Below are positions 30,396 through 41,040 of a stretch of DNA of 47,697 nt, in pieces. Source of the DNA: Bremia lactucae (Eukaryota > Oomycota > Peronosporomycetes > Peronosporales > Peronosporaceae). The stretch lies in the NCBI RefSeq assembly GCF_004359215.1, contig NW_027152029.1:696828-744524 (forward strand), in the 5' to 3' direction. The stretch's first letter is position 1, and each line of letters starts with the position of its first letter. The translations under genes were made by a program, and so were the position numbers. Below the pieces are notes generated by a model. That model had not been told where the DNA came from, made no database searches, and saw only the letters and a list, made by a program, of their open reading frames with translations.

Positions 30396-32165
30396 TCATA
30401 CACTCAACGGATGCATTGCCTCACTCTCCCATCGCAGCATCCCAAACATCGCCTCATTTGCAAGCTGATTCAGCACCTTGTCGTCTTTCTCACCTTTGAC
30501 ATCGTAATAACCCAAAAAATGAGCTTTCCACTGCGACGTCTCATTCGTTCCCCCAATAAACATCCATCCTTGGCACTCCTCACCACGAATGCAGTTCTCA
30601 GCGGCCTCAGTCTGCACTATGATGGATTTAAGTCCGATATAATAGTCATCACCATCACGCAATCGAAACGCCACCGATATAAATTCGCGGTCAGACAGAT
30701 CCGACGCCACCGATGCGATACGGTGGACAACGACAATATCGTCCGTTACCTTCTGCAGAATACGAAATTGCTTCACGTCGGGGTAAATTCGTTTACACTT
30801 TTCAGGGGACGTGATAATATCCCACGAAGCATTCGCCACCTCTCGAATGTTTTTGTCGCTAATGGAGCGCACGGCTCGAAAGTTCAAACACGTGCTCGCA
30901 GCCCAAAGCTCCGTCTTCCAACCCATCGCATAGCACACGTTTGTCTTAGAATTCACCGTGGGACCAAAACTTTTCAACTCGTTGTACGCGTGACGCACAG
31001 CTTCGTGACACATGTTAAGGTCCACTACCAAGGTGGGACCCTTTAATGGATTCATCTGGTCACTGATCCACATCGGAACACCAGTAATTTTCTTACGGTC
31101 GACGTCGCGACAGTCGCTCGGTAGCGCGTTCAGACCGTACTGAATCATACGAGCAAAATTCTCATGCTGCAATAATTGCTCCTTTAGTTTGTTATTGTCC
31201 TTCCGCAGTGTTTGCACCGTCACCATTTGCTTCTCGTACGCCTCCGTCAGAGCCTGCTCACTCATACCCGCCATCTGAGAGCACTGCTCCGTCAAGTCAC
31301 CACCGATAATCCGGATTTGCTCCTTTAGCTCTGCAATACGATCGCGCAGAAAACTTTCCTCGTCTTTCTGTTTTTTACGGCGACGACGCGACGCATAACG
31401 CACCTGCTGTCGGCGGCGTTCTTTTTTCTTTTGAGTGTCGTCCTCGTCCATGTTACCTTCCTCGTCGCTGCTGCCACCATTGTTACTGGACGTCGCGAGT
31501 GTACGTAAGCTATTCGATGGCTTAGAGGTCGTAGATGTTAGCACAATAGAACTAGGAGCAACTGCCGCCTGTCGAGGTGCAGATAAGGGCGCCGATATGG
31601 TGGCACCAAGAGACCCAACATCCGACGACACTGCTTGTTGACCCAAATTCTGCTGCTGTTGAAGGCCAATGCCTATGCGAACGCCAGACGAGGATGCCAT
31701 TGGGTTTATGTGCATGGAGCCAAGCAAGTTATTCTGCTGCATAAGTGGGGGTTGCGTCGTCATGGGCATTGCCTGTGTTCGTACCGGTTGCAGATCGGGC
31801 GTCTGTGAATGCGTTGGCATCATGTGGTGCTCGTCATAAATGTGGCCGGGCATTTGTCCGAGATGTTGCTGCTGGCCTCCAAGGCCCGTGGGGTCGTTGC
31901 CAAACGCACCCAGCAGATCGTCCACGAAACGCGGATCGTCCTCGGGCGCAACCATTCCTGGTTGCTGCATGAGACTACCCATGCCTCCGTGTTGCTGGTG
32001 TATGGATGGTGGTTGGTGATACATACCGTTTGTCATGGGAAGTGGGTCGAACATCATATCCTGCATGCCATAATGATGCTGCATACCAGGCTGCTGCTGC
32101 GGCATTCCATTTGGCATCCCCACGCGACCAGCCGGCATGCCATACAGATTGTTGCGGTGATCCAT
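30396..32165 (-). CDS. bZIP transcription factor with Asn-to-Val basic region
   Basis: Single-exon gene, 589 residues from ATG 32165. An in-frame Met 31 codons upstream exists, but the MDHRNN start opens the typical Gln/Met/Gly-rich N-terminus. Residues 1-240: low-complexity, probably activating. Residues 249-268: basic region (RRRQQVRYASRRRRKKQK). The zipper begins at Leu 273, then Leu 280 and Ile 287. Aligned by the fixed Arg-to-Leu spacing, the near-invariant DNA-contacting Asn is Val 255. Non-Asn variants of this position are known in oomycete bZIPs. Residues about 370-585 resemble the START-like domain often found C-terminal in oomycete bZIPs. It acts in the nucleus as a dimer; targets are unknown. 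Confidence 0.88.
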   Translation of the reverse strand: MDHRNNLYGMPAGRVGMPNGMPQQQPGMQHHYGMQDMMFDPLPMTNGMYHQPPSIHQQHGGMGSLMQQPGMVAPEDDPRFVDDLLGAFGNDPTGLGGQQQHLGQMPGHIYDEHHMMPTHSQTPDLQPVRTQAMPMTTQPPLMQQNNLLGSMHINPMASSSGVRIGIGLQQQQNLGQQAVSSDVGSLGATISAPLSAPRQAAVAPSSIVLTSTTSKPSNSLRTLATSSNNGGSSDEEGNMDEDDTQKKKERRRQQVRYASRRRRKKQKDEESFLRDRIAELKEQIRIIGGDLTEQCSQMAGMSEQALTEAYEKQMVTVQTLRKDNNKLKEQLLQHENFARMIQYGLNALPSDCRDVDRKKITGVPMWISDQMNPLKGPTLVVDLNMCHEAVRHAYNELKSFGPTVNSKTNVCYAMGWKTELWAASTCLNFRAVRSISDKNIREVANASWDIITSPEKCKRIYPDVKQFRILQKVTDDIVVVHRIASVASDLSDREFISVAFRLRDGDDYYIGLKSIIVQTEAAENCIRGEECQGWMFIGGTNETSQWKAHFLGYYDVKGEKDDKVLNQLANEAMFGMLRWESEAMHPLSV

Positions 32166-32875
32166 TAAAAACACGCGTGTGATTTGGAAGTTTAGGAGGG
32201 AAATAATTTCTTCCGTAGCTTCCCAGATGATAGGTGATCGTAATATGAGGCAATTCATTTAGCAATTCATTATGATGCATTTCAGCCAACAGAGAATCAG
32301 ATTTGTCGCTTCGAACTTCTACACTGACTACTAACGCAAAAAATACTTGGCTACTGGGCATCAACATAATAATATGAAGTGTAACCCGCTTCGAGCGTCC
32401 GACCCCCACATCAAGGATATACCGCTTGAGCAAAGCCGCGCTCCTGTTGATACAGTAAAAAAGCAGCGTTTTGCCGTAGTCATAAAGTGTGTCAATCGCT
32501 CTTTCAGCTCGCTTCGCCAGAGTGCATTTATTGGAGATAATGTTTTATTTTAATTTGTCGGAAGCAATGCTCTTATTGACGAAGCGTTTTCCTTAGAGAT
32601 GTATGTGGGATGTTACTTGAAATCACTTTTACCACTTCAGCAATATCCTAATTCAAAATAAGTAATGCAGACGGTGTTGCAAGTTCACTCAGTAAATTCA
32701 TTTAAACGGAGAAACTCTATTACCAATTGCACGTAATCGTGTGGTATTCGCTTAATTGATCTAAACAGTTCAAAAAATAGAAGATATATGCTTAATTGTC
32801 CTAAACAGTGCAAATTATTCGAAGATTCGCTTAATCGTCCTTGACACTACTAATATAAGTATTTATGTAAATTTC
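32166..32875. other. Intergenic, upstream of the bZIP gene
   Basis: No gene recognised. Overlapping open frames (minus 32433-31975; plus 32347-32553) are out of frame with the bZIP gene or unsupported. The bZIP promoter and 5' UTR are expected here, but I could not identify a convincing core element. Confidence 0.4.
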
Positions 32876-33121
32876 GTGAATGGTGTTGGCCCTTTCGCGC
32901 ACTTCTTCCCCTGCGAGTTGGTCTGCAGCCTCGAATTCGTACCGAATAAGGTCAAAGCCATTTTCGTCGCCTTGGGTTTGAGCTCTCAGCTACCCGACTG
33001 CACAAGCGTAATCAGACCACTACATCGTTTATACGAATTTGCAAGTACCACTGAGGGTGCTGTTACCACAAGAGATCAGATCTTGAATATCCCATGTCAG
33101 GACAAGCTAGTTAGCAGATAA
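32876..33121 (+). CDS. Hypothetical ORF, 81 codons
   Basis: Open frame starting MNGVGPFAHFFPCELVC with reasonable amino-acid composition but no recognisable domain, surrounded by AT-rich sequence. It may be the remnant of a larger gene or chance. Confidence 0.2.
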   Translation: MNGVGPFAHFFPCELVCSLEFVPNKVKAIFVALGLSSQLPDCTSVIRPLHRLYEFASTTEGAVTTRDQILNIPCQDKLVSR

Positions 33122-34092
33122 AGTGTTAGATTCTGTTTCCAGATTCTATAAAGCACTGATGGAGCTTTGTTTGCCGCTGAGAGAGCAACATCATGCAATA
33201 GACGTCGTAAGGCTAAGGAGTTCAAAAAAAACTATTTAACTTTAAAACATTACACTGAGCCAATTTGCATGCTTAATGCTTTTAATGTGCCGAATGTTTC
33301 CTTCTGCACGTTTTCAGGGGTAACTGCAACAGTAATTTAATTGTATGAGCTAGCAAATAGTGTAGGCAATGACTTGTGAATAGTAAAAACAAAAAGTGAC
33401 AACTTTAACAATACAACTGCAAAAAATAAAAAGAGTGCCAGCTTCTGTCCATTTTTGTGAGCTCCTTAAATTGCATCATCTAAAAGTCGTAATACAATAA
33501 TGTTTCATGACATATTTGCTATATATTTACTAACACAAAAGTATCCTTCGGTATTATGCTGAACCTTAAACGAAAATTCTAAAATAATTGTTTCAAGTCT
33601 ATGCAGGCTCGACCTTTTTGCTGCGCTATTGTCATATCTCTTAGAGTTTTTTCTGCAACCAACGTCTTGGCCGAGGGATATTTACAGAATAGCATTGTCC
33701 TTGTTTTCCGTAATACCACGCGTTTCGAGTATGCGATGAAGAGTACGGTAATTGTCATTATTTTTTTATATAGGCGTCTTATGGTAATAAATATGCAAAG
33801 TCGGAAGAAGTCAGCATAATTCTTTGCTGCACTCCACAGTTTTCAGTGCACCGACTTTAATATGCTTTGAAATAGCTAGCGTATAAATATTTGTGCCATT
33901 CTCCACACCACGAACAAATGATACTGTCGATATAAAGCACACAGCAATAAATAGCCCTAAGCGCTCCGTGGTATCAGGCAAAAGGCAAAGCTCTTGCCTT
34001 GAAAATCGTCTTTTTACTAAACTGCAACGCAGATAAGCTGCAAATAGCTATATTAAAAAAAAAGAAAAAAACTACTACACGCTTTTTTGTCA
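33122..34092. other. Intergenic; one weak secreted-like ORF
   Basis: AT-rich sequence. A plus-strand 72-codon ORF at 33601-33819 begins with a signal-peptide-like run (short basic N-end, hydrophobic CCAIVISL region, then ATNVLAEG). No RxLR, LFLAK or cysteine-knot pattern follows. Nothing else supported. Confidence 0.3.
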
Positions 34093-34240
34093 ATGATGGA
34101 CGAAAGTGTTCCCGATAGAAGCCCCGGGTTGAACGTTTTACGTCCCAATCTTTGGAGTCTTTGAATACAATCCTTTATAGAAAGATTTAATTAGATTCAA
34201 GGATGTTTTCCCTGTGTCCGCGGTTGCATGTGGAAAGTTT
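34093..34240 (+). pseudogene. Relic of family-A Gypsy linker
   Basis: Resembles right-arm 9027-9165: ATGGACGAAAGTGT, then ACGTCCCAATC, then GATT…GATG blocks in the same order and strand. It is a short, old fragment inside the gene island, 470 bp beyond the stop codon of the TMEM65 gene. Confidence 0.6.
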
Positions 34241-34712
34241 TTTGTACATATTGCTCTGTTTTATGATACAACTGAATCGTTCTTTTACGTTTGGTCGTCC
34301 TCACCAAACTTGAATACTCCAAATTTTTGCTCTTGCTTTTTATCCACCTTTATATATAGAGGGTATAAGACATCATAGCACGGACACCCAGAACTTTGCA
34401 AATGCACATTTACAACAGCTTGAGCACCCTCTGCGGCACCTGCGACAGTATCTGTTGAATGATTACCTCTTGCAAAAGTTTTAACGATTTTAAGGAAAGG
34501 ATACTTTCAATCATTCCGGTGCCTCTCAGCTTGATGTGTAATTTGTTCTACCCGGCCATATTATTTTAATCGTGCTTGCGTTCCTTTTACTAGCTGGTCT
34601 GCAAACGAGTCCGATGGCTAGGTTCTGCGATATTTCAAGATTGCTCTGAAGCTAGTGAAGCGAGATTTTGTCTTTATTTCACCATGAATTAAAAAAACAT
34701 TTATTGTGTCTA

Positions 34713-35425
34713 TCAATCTATGACGCTTTTTGATGTTTCCTTCGGTCTCGTCTGAAGAAACATAAGCGGCGCCAGACCAAGCAGACAGCCTACAGTAACG
34801 CCAATGATGCTGCCAGAGACCTTTGCAATTCGCGTGCTTTTTAACAGCATCTGCAAAATTTTTAGTCAAATCATCAAAATCAAATCCAAATCCAACAAAT
34901 AATGACTGCAACACACACCTGCTTGCTTGTTAACGAAGAATTTGGTAATCCTAATCGCACGCAGCAATTCTCGATCACATTGCCGAATCCTAGTCCAGCA
35001 ATGTCCGCAATAGTGTTGCCGATACCGGCCGCAGCCATTGACGAAATACCGAGAGACACGCCTAAAGTGAGGTCGATGTAGTCGCCAGCGACAATCATGA
35101 TAAAGTTATCCACGAATCCAAATCCAATAAATGGCAAACCCGTTCTAAGTGCCACCAATTTAAGCTCTTGGGTTGTTGGAAGCGTCACCGGTGCTGCAAA
35201 TTCAGTCGTTTGTTGACTCTTGCGCATTGAAGTCAGCGCGCGAGACAAGTTTCGCGTCGTAGATGGCGACAACAATGCGCTCAGCTGCTTTAAAGCCTCG
35301 GGATTCGTCACCAGCGCTGCCTTTACTTCCCGTAATACCGCAGCATTATCAGCGCTAGCTGCTGGAGGAAGCTTGTTGAATCCACGGTTGGCCGCGCGAC
35401 TGACTCCTCGGCAGACATCAAGCAT
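34713..35425 (-). CDS. TMEM65-family mitochondrial-type membrane protein
   Basis: Two exons: 35425-34919 (169 codons) and 34850-34713 (45 residues plus stop), separated by a 68-bp GT-AG intron in phase 0; 214 residues in total. ATG 35425 is the first Met after an in-frame stop. Residues 1-40 are Arg/Ala-rich, like a mitochondrial targeting sequence. The family signature is clear: ALRTGLPFIGFGFVDN (93-107), a second hydrophobic segment with ISSMAAAGIGN (about 119-140), and an exon-2 segment GSIIGVTVGCLLGLAPL (about 182-200). Animal TMEM65 is an inner mitochondrial membrane protein linked to calcium/sodium exchange. The role here is inferred from family only. Divergent from RpiA. Confidence 0.85.
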
Positions 35426-35791
35426 AAGTATCGTATAAATTTAGCCTCAATGTAAAATTGCATGGCCTCTATAGCTGCATAATCGTTTTAAACGCTATCA
35501 ATGCCACACCATCATACAAAGATAGTCGATATCAAATTTCCGCGTCGTACATTAATTGAATGGACCAGTAATTGTTATTTACCGAAGCTATTGCAAACTT
35601 AAAATAGATTACCATTTGCGATAGTGATTTATAATTTTGTTTCTTAAAACGGAAATAAGGAAGATTTTATGTTGTATGAGTACAGTACATCTTTAATAAT
35701 AATTAGTGTTCGAATATAAAAGTTGCTCTTACATGATGAGTTTAGCCGGATGTGTTGCGAAGCTTAAAAATAATATTAACGGCAAAACTAA
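35426..35791. promoter_or_regulatory. Shared divergent promoter region
   Basis: 366 bp between the start codons of the TMEM65 gene (minus) and RpiA (plus). It must contain both 5' UTRs and promoters. The sequence is AT-rich, and I could not pick out a definite initiator or TATA element. Confidence 0.4.
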
Positions 35792-36576
35792 ATGTTGAGC
35801 CCTATTGAGCAATCCAAGCGCAATGTACGATATGAGGATTAGCGCAAGAGCTGCAGTCTTAGACTAATCGATCGCTGTGTATCACTTCTTTGCAGGCTGC
35901 GCGACAGGCCGTGGATGATTTTGTGCAAAGTGGCTTCATCGTGGGTGTTGGAAGTGGATCTACCGTCATGTATGCCGCCGAGCGTCTCGGAGAGCTCGTG
36001 AAGGACCACAAGCTCACCGACATAAAGTGTCTTCCGACGTCCTTTCAGTCCAGGCAGCTGATTGCTCAGCACAACCTTACGCTCACCAGTTTAGACGAAA
36101 ACCCTTTGATTGACGTGGCCATTGACGGAGCCGACGAAGTGGATCTGCAGCTCAATTGTATAAAAGGCGGCGGTGGCTGCCAGCTACAGGAAAAAATAGT
36201 GGCCTTTGCTGCCAAACAATTTGTTGTGATCGCGGACTATCGTAAGGAATCGAAGCAACTTGGTGAGAAGTGGACAAAGGGTGTACCAATCGAGGTCATT
36301 CCAATGGCCTATGTGCCGCTGATGGGTACGATAAAGCAAAACTTTGGCGGAATGCCCGCACTACGAATGGCTGACAAGAAGGCAGGACCTGTTGTCACTG
36401 ACAACGGAAATTTCGTACTCGACGTAAATTTTGGCATCCTAAACGACCCGAAGACGCTGTGCAATCATTTGAAGTTACTTCCCGGCGTCGTGGAAGTCGG
36501 CCTTTTCTGCGGCATGGCAAAGAAGGTCTACTTTGGACAATTAGACGGCTCATTCACGATGCGGACTGCAGAGTAA
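35792..36576 (+). CDS. RPIA: Ribose-5-phosphate isomerase A
   Basis: Two exons: 35792-35824 (MLSPIEQSKRN) and 35896-36576, with a 71-bp intron (GTACGA…TTTGCAG, phase 0); 237 residues, the usual length. It interconverts ribose 5-phosphate and ribulose 5-phosphate in the non-oxidative pentose phosphate pathway, in the cytosol. Active-site motifs are intact: GSGST (30-34, phosphate binding), DGADEVD (88-94), KGGGG (101-105) and Glu110-Lys111. The short first exon is inferred from splice sites and the family N-terminus, because the exon-2 frame has no ATG at its beginning. It converges with the makorin-like gene 184 bp downstream. Confidence 0.93.
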
Positions 36577-36760
36577 TCTGCCGTAATATTATATCTCGCT
36601 ATGATTTTTATTGACAGAACTAAGAAATTATGTGACTTATCGACTGCTTCAAGTAGCAGTCGCGCCAAATTTTGTTGCGCGGGATATTGTCCTTCATGGA
36701 AAAGCAATAATTAGAGATAAGTCTCTATTCTTTTGTTACAAAAAATTAGTACTCGCAAAC

Positions 36761-38247
36761 CTATCTTGAAAGTTCTTCAGTAACCTCGCTTTGCTTGAGA
36801 AAAATATCTTGACGCGATTGACGAAATTGAATGTTTTGGCCATCTTCATCGACCACAGTTCGAGCTTGTCGTAATGCCTGGAAGCCATCTGGGCTACGAT
36901 GTGCGTAGTAACAGCTAGTGCCAAATGGGCAAGTTTTTCTATGCGTTATGACACATGAATAAAAAAATTTGCGCCTTTAATGAGGAATAATAGGCGACAA
37001 AGTATACCTTCCTCCATCGAAATGTCGGCAGGGAATGCCATTCAATTCTTTCTAGGACACTTGGCACAGTAATTTTCCTGTTTCGATAATAGCTTAAGAA
37101 ATTAACGTACCCGGTAAACGTCCATAAGGACCTTTTTGCGATTCGGATTGTAGACCATTCGAGATGTTGGAATGATAAATTTTGTCTCTTTACCACATGC
37201 GGGGCACTGACGAACAGTTTGTTTCGGATGATCTTCGCTATTTGGCCAATTACGTACGCACGTAAGGCAAAAGGAATGATTGCATCCAGATAGCATTCCG
37301 AATTGCTCGCCCTTATTCAATATAATTTCATAGCAAATTCCGCACTCTAGACCTTGGGACAAACGAAACTCTTCATCAGTCGCAAGTCTTTCTTCTTCAC
37401 TAACAATTTCTTCCGGTAGCGAGTGTGCGTAGAAGCACGTGTTCCCGTAGCTACATAATCCTTGCAAAAAATAGGTGCAGGTTTTACTGTGCAGAACCGA
37501 ACGACTTCCTGGTGAATTATATACAAAAGCAAGCCACAATGATTCAGAAAATATATTACGTACGGTGGTGCAGGACGCTCTCCGTTACATAAATTTGTTT
37601 CAGTTTTGAGGCCATCCTTCGTCACGTCCAAGAAGGAATCTTTTGCTTCCGAAAATAGAGTTTCGGTGACGTCGGCTTTAAAATTATCTGGAGCTCCGTA
37701 GTAGTACAATTCTAAATCATCAATAAACGTAATACGAATCACATTTAGAAAAACAATAACAAATTTGCGGACCTTCCTCGTTGGAAATGAAGTCTGTGAG
37801 CTCCGTTACTTCCTCTTTAATCTTTTCGACCTTCTTCATTTTAATAAGCGTATCAATAGCCTTCTTCTCCCATCCTCCCGACATAATTTCTGAGATGGAG
37901 GTTCCGTTTGTCGCTGTATTTGCCTTGCAAAAATACAATTCTTCATTCCTTTCCTCTTGAACATGAAAGTACGAGCTCTTGTTTCCTAAAAGCAGCCGCT
38001 TTGATAAATTATCCATGGGAGATACCAAAACTCTCTGGTACACTTAATTCTCACCAGTGATATCACTCAGAAGCGAAGTACCCGCCTCTACCACGCGCGT
38101 GGAAACCCTTCCATTTATGCACGCTCCATTAGGGAACAAATTTGAAGGCCGCGGACTTTCAGTGAGGTTTTCGTGCGACGCATGAACATACTTGCAGTTT
38201 TTGCCATTGCGGCATTTACCCGCTGCAAAGAACGAGCAGGGCTTCAT
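36761..38247 (-). CDS. Makorin-type CCCH/RING E3 ubiquitin ligase
   Basis: Six-exon model: 38247-38055, 37985-37773, 37711-37564, 37486-37111, 37051-37008, 36938-36761. Introns are 59-77 bp, all GT-AG with consistent phases, giving 1152 bp and 383 residues. Domains in order: CCCH finger at residues 4-21, a linker without recognised domain, CCCH at 188-206, C3HC4 RING at 233-282 (C233, C236, C253, H255, C258, C261, C279, C282), and CCCH at 318-338, split by the last intron. CCCH-RING-CCCH order with FG-L-S-C-NH-FCL is characteristic of makorins, which bind RNA and ubiquitinate partners. The second donor (GTCCGC) is weak, so exon 2/3 is the least certain join. Confidence 0.87.
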
Positions 38248-38301
38248 AAGAAAGTTAGGAGGTTAATATCCTTGATTTGTAAGATTAATTCTCAAAACAT
38301 A

Positions 38302-38736
38302 TTCACAGGCATCGTTGCATAAATATTATTTCCTTTAAGAGGGAAATAACAACGAAATTTAAAATTACCATCATTTAATAATTAAAACTTTATATTTCCA
38401 ACATTAGAAAATTTGGTAATATTGAAGCAAAAAGCAACAGTGCTGTTGATTCAAGTTTGAATTACCCCACCAATCGTTACTCGACACGATTGATACATAG
38501 TTTAATACATCAAAATATTAAAGTCAGTAAATAGAAGATCGTTACGCAGGTACTTGGAATATAAAAACAGTTACATTTAATTTCCATACAAAAATAACCT
38601 TTAGTAGCTTAGACTTCTTAGCTGCTTAAAAGCTTCCTCTGCACGTCATGTACGTGAAGTTCTCGGAGCCCCTCACCTCCACTGATATCAGTGCAGGTTG
38701 GCTAGAAGCAGTACCAGCGAAAGGCGCCCCGTAACA
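38302..38736 (+). repeat. LTR-A solo copy, diverged
   Basis: Plus orientation, from GTTGCATAAATATTATTTCC to GCGCCCCGTAACA. Strongly diverged from the other copies but with the same block order (ACACGATTG, AGAAGATCGTTACG, CTTCCTCTGCACG). It separates the makorin gene (start codon at 38247) from the family-C element. Confidence 0.7.
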
Positions 38737-38892
38737 CGTGATCCTTCGGCCGTAATAAAAAGTATAAAAGCGCATGTCGTACACTATGCTTCTGGCTATC
38801 GACAGCCCTACCAAATGCCCTCAGGTAAATATAGTTCCTTTTTAGGCGAATGAAATTTATTATGAAACAATACTATACGAGAAAGTACTACA

Positions 38893-38945
38893 TGTTGCGA
38901 AACTATCTCGCTCCATAAGTCAGAGAAGACTTATCGACTCAAAAA
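38893..38945 (+). repeat. LTR-D start, interrupted by the family-C element
   Basis: TGTTGCGAAACTATCTCGC…AAGTCAGAG matches the LTR-D start at 15027. It ends in AAAAA (38941-38945) directly before the family-C 5' LTR. The LTR resumes after 46020. Confidence 0.6.
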
Positions 38946-39466
38946 GTTAAACGGGTTAAAGTTGCCCTATATTACACAAACCCGTTAATACACTCGGTGT
39001 ACTTAACAAAATGGTCAATAACTTCATATGAAGTACTTAGACACGCCGCTCGGGTGTGGCTCACATAGTGACCCACCCTGGTGTACGTGATGTACATAGA
39101 TGCATTCACATTGGAAGTGATGACGGCTAGCGTCATCCGAAATCCGAGGTATTCAAAATAATACGCTCGCAATATAGAGGTGCACATCTACCGAGGTGAT
39201 ATCCACTGATTGGATGAAAGGTTTTATATTTATTTTCGATTAAAATAAATCCGTCTTAAAACTACTTCCTAGTTAAACAAGTGCGCACATGAAGCCGGAT
39301 TACCGCTTCCGTGACGACACTTGTCCTAAGATACTTAGTTCGTTGGGTGAGGTCGCTAAGGCGCCCCCTCGCGTGCAGTGAGGGAACACCGTCAATCCGC
39401 TTCCTTACTGTGCTTGAAGGTGTGTGCTTTAGTAGAGCGTGACTGCTATAGTAGCCCCCGCCTACA
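38946..39466 (+). repeat. LTR-C, 5' LTR
   Basis: Degraded start (GTTAAACGGG instead of TGTAACGGGC) and end GCCTACA. Same block order as 45503-46020 and 18085-18607. Confidence 0.88.
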
Positions 39467-39468
39467 CT

Positions 39469-39480
39469 TGGTGGCACTAG
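39469..39480 (+). other. Primer-binding site, family C
   Basis: TGGTGGCACTAG two bases after the LTR end. It starts with the canonical TGG but differs from the family-A site (TGGTAGCA) in its fifth base. Confidence 0.65.
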
Positions 39481-39519
39481 TAGTCCTTCCCACAACCCGT
39501 CTCTCTGAGCTTGTCAGTG

Positions 39520-40580
39520 AGGATGAGCCTCAATATCGATTAGGCTCATGACCCACCTTCATCTGGAGGTGGTAGAGCACGTGGCGCAGGGACTTGGTGA
39601 CAAGACCTAGCCAGGCTCTTGGGCAGTCCTCCTGAACAACATGTTGCTCAGTTGGAGCAGTTTAGTTGTTCGTGCTCGAATTGCGTCCGAGGCATAGAGC
39701 CATGCTGCGGCGGAGTCCGTCACTAAGACTCAGTATGAGCTTAGGCGTGAGCAGGCTCGGAATGAGGCTCTCAACAGGACTGTTGAGATGATCTCCGCCG
39801 GGCCGCATCAGCCAGTGCCCATTCGGATGGACCCGCCCAAGTTCGATGGAACTGCAGCGCACACAATTGTCCACTGGTTGTTAGCTATGTAGCAATGCGG
39901 TGTGGGGCAGCTCATCGAGTCATCTCGGATGGTGTCGTATGCCATGTCCCATTTGCGCGGTAAGGCATCAGAGTGGGCTTTCTCGGCGCTTATGTAGGAC
40001 GGTAAGGCGTTCCCTTCATGAACGATCTTTAAGACAAAGATCCGCGCCATGTTTCAGCCGCCGAACAACGAAGTGTTGCTTAAGGCGCGCTTCTTTGTAG
40101 TGCGACAGGCGAAACGATCCCTGCAAGAATATGTGCAGGAGATACGTTCGCTGTGGGAGTCCATTACCGTAGGTCCAATTTCGGACCACATTAAGGTGCC
40201 CACGTTCAGGAACGGACTGCGGCATGGCCTATCGCGACAGGCTCCTTTTAGTGAGGTGCCGTCGACGATCGAAAAGGCAATTCAATCTGCCTTAGTTGAG
40301 GAGCATTCCTTCAACAGTGTCTCGGTGACTGTTTGGTATAAGCCGTCGACCGAGAGGTCGGATGACACTCCTATGGGGTTGGGCAATGCAGACGTAGTCT
40401 GCTACAAGTGCGGCAAGTGCGGCCATATGATGGCTCGCTGCTATGCCAGAGTCCTGCTGAGGCTGAGACGCCCAACAAGAAGACTCCCTACTTGAAAAGT
40501 TATAAGAAGAACCAGCGGGCAAGACGCGTGAGTTCTGCATCAACCACTGAGGATTCGGGAAAGGCAGGAGCGCAGTAGGG
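39520..40580 (+). pseudogene. Family-C gag remnant with zinc knuckle
   Basis: The open piece 40049-40495 carries the capsid C-terminal region (FFVVRQAKRSLQEYVQEIRSL type, VPTFRNGLRHG) and then a CCHC zinc knuckle (CYKCGKCGHMMARC near 40399-40441), which binds element RNA. The N-terminal half (39520-40040) is broken by stops. Confidence 0.8.
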
Positions 40581-40689
40581 GCGGGATGCCCTACTGACGC
40601 GGACTCTGAAGCTGCTCCTAAGTTTATAATTACCTAACAAATGGGTAGCATAGACTCTGAGGTCTTGAATTTTCGGACCTTAACCCTGC

Positions 40690-41040
40690 TGGTCATAGCA
40701 CTCTAGTATGAGGCTATGACCTTTCTCGTGGATTTGGGATAGCGCTCTAGTACGAGGCTATGACCATGGGATGATCCTTCTCGTGGATTCGGGTGCATCA
40801 CAGAATTTTGTGTAATTCGCAGCACTAAGAAAAAGGCTGGCGATGTATGAGTCGCTTTGCCAGGATGGCAAGCGAGAAGTGGCGTCCATTCGTTTGGCGA
40901 CAGCGCGCTCGTAAAGTCTGAGGGAGTTCAAGTTCAATTCGCCTTCAGTTTTAGTGACTTTTCCTGTAGAGAGAAGTTCACAGTGCTAGTTTTGGAGAGT
41001 CCGTATGACCTCATCCTAGGCCTGCAATGTGGCAAGGCAC
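40690..41040 (+). pseudogene. Family-C protease remnant
   Basis: The active-site block ILLVDSGASQNFV lies at 40773-40812, followed by LVKSEGVQVQFAFSFSDF and ESPYDLILG near 40920-41020, the normal retropepsin order. A segment before the active site (40700-40738) is repeated at 40744-40793, duplicating the CTCTAG…CTCGTGGATT part. Confidence 0.8.

Noticed and set aside
30366..31046. 226-codon plus-strand ORF opposite the bZIP gene
   Set aside because: Antisense shadow of a convincing 589-residue protein; no own domain.
32166..32258. Upstream in-frame Met extending the bZIP protein by 31 residues
   Set aside because: The extension is hydrophobic and unlike bZIP N-termini, and MDHRNN opens the low-complexity region; kept as a minor alternative only.
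31975..32433. 152-codon minus-strand ORF overlapping the bZIP N-terminus
   Set aside because: Different frame of the same repetitive Gln/Met-rich DNA; no splice join makes it useful.
35890..35895. TTG start for RpiA inside an unspliced frame
   Set aside because: TTTGCAG is an intron acceptor; a spliced 11-codon first exon at 35792-35824 gives the family N-terminus with an ATG.
36939..37196. 85-codon minus-strand ORF downstream of the RING exon
   Set aside because: Reads through two introns in the wrong frame; the spliced model gives a perfect third CCCH finger instead.
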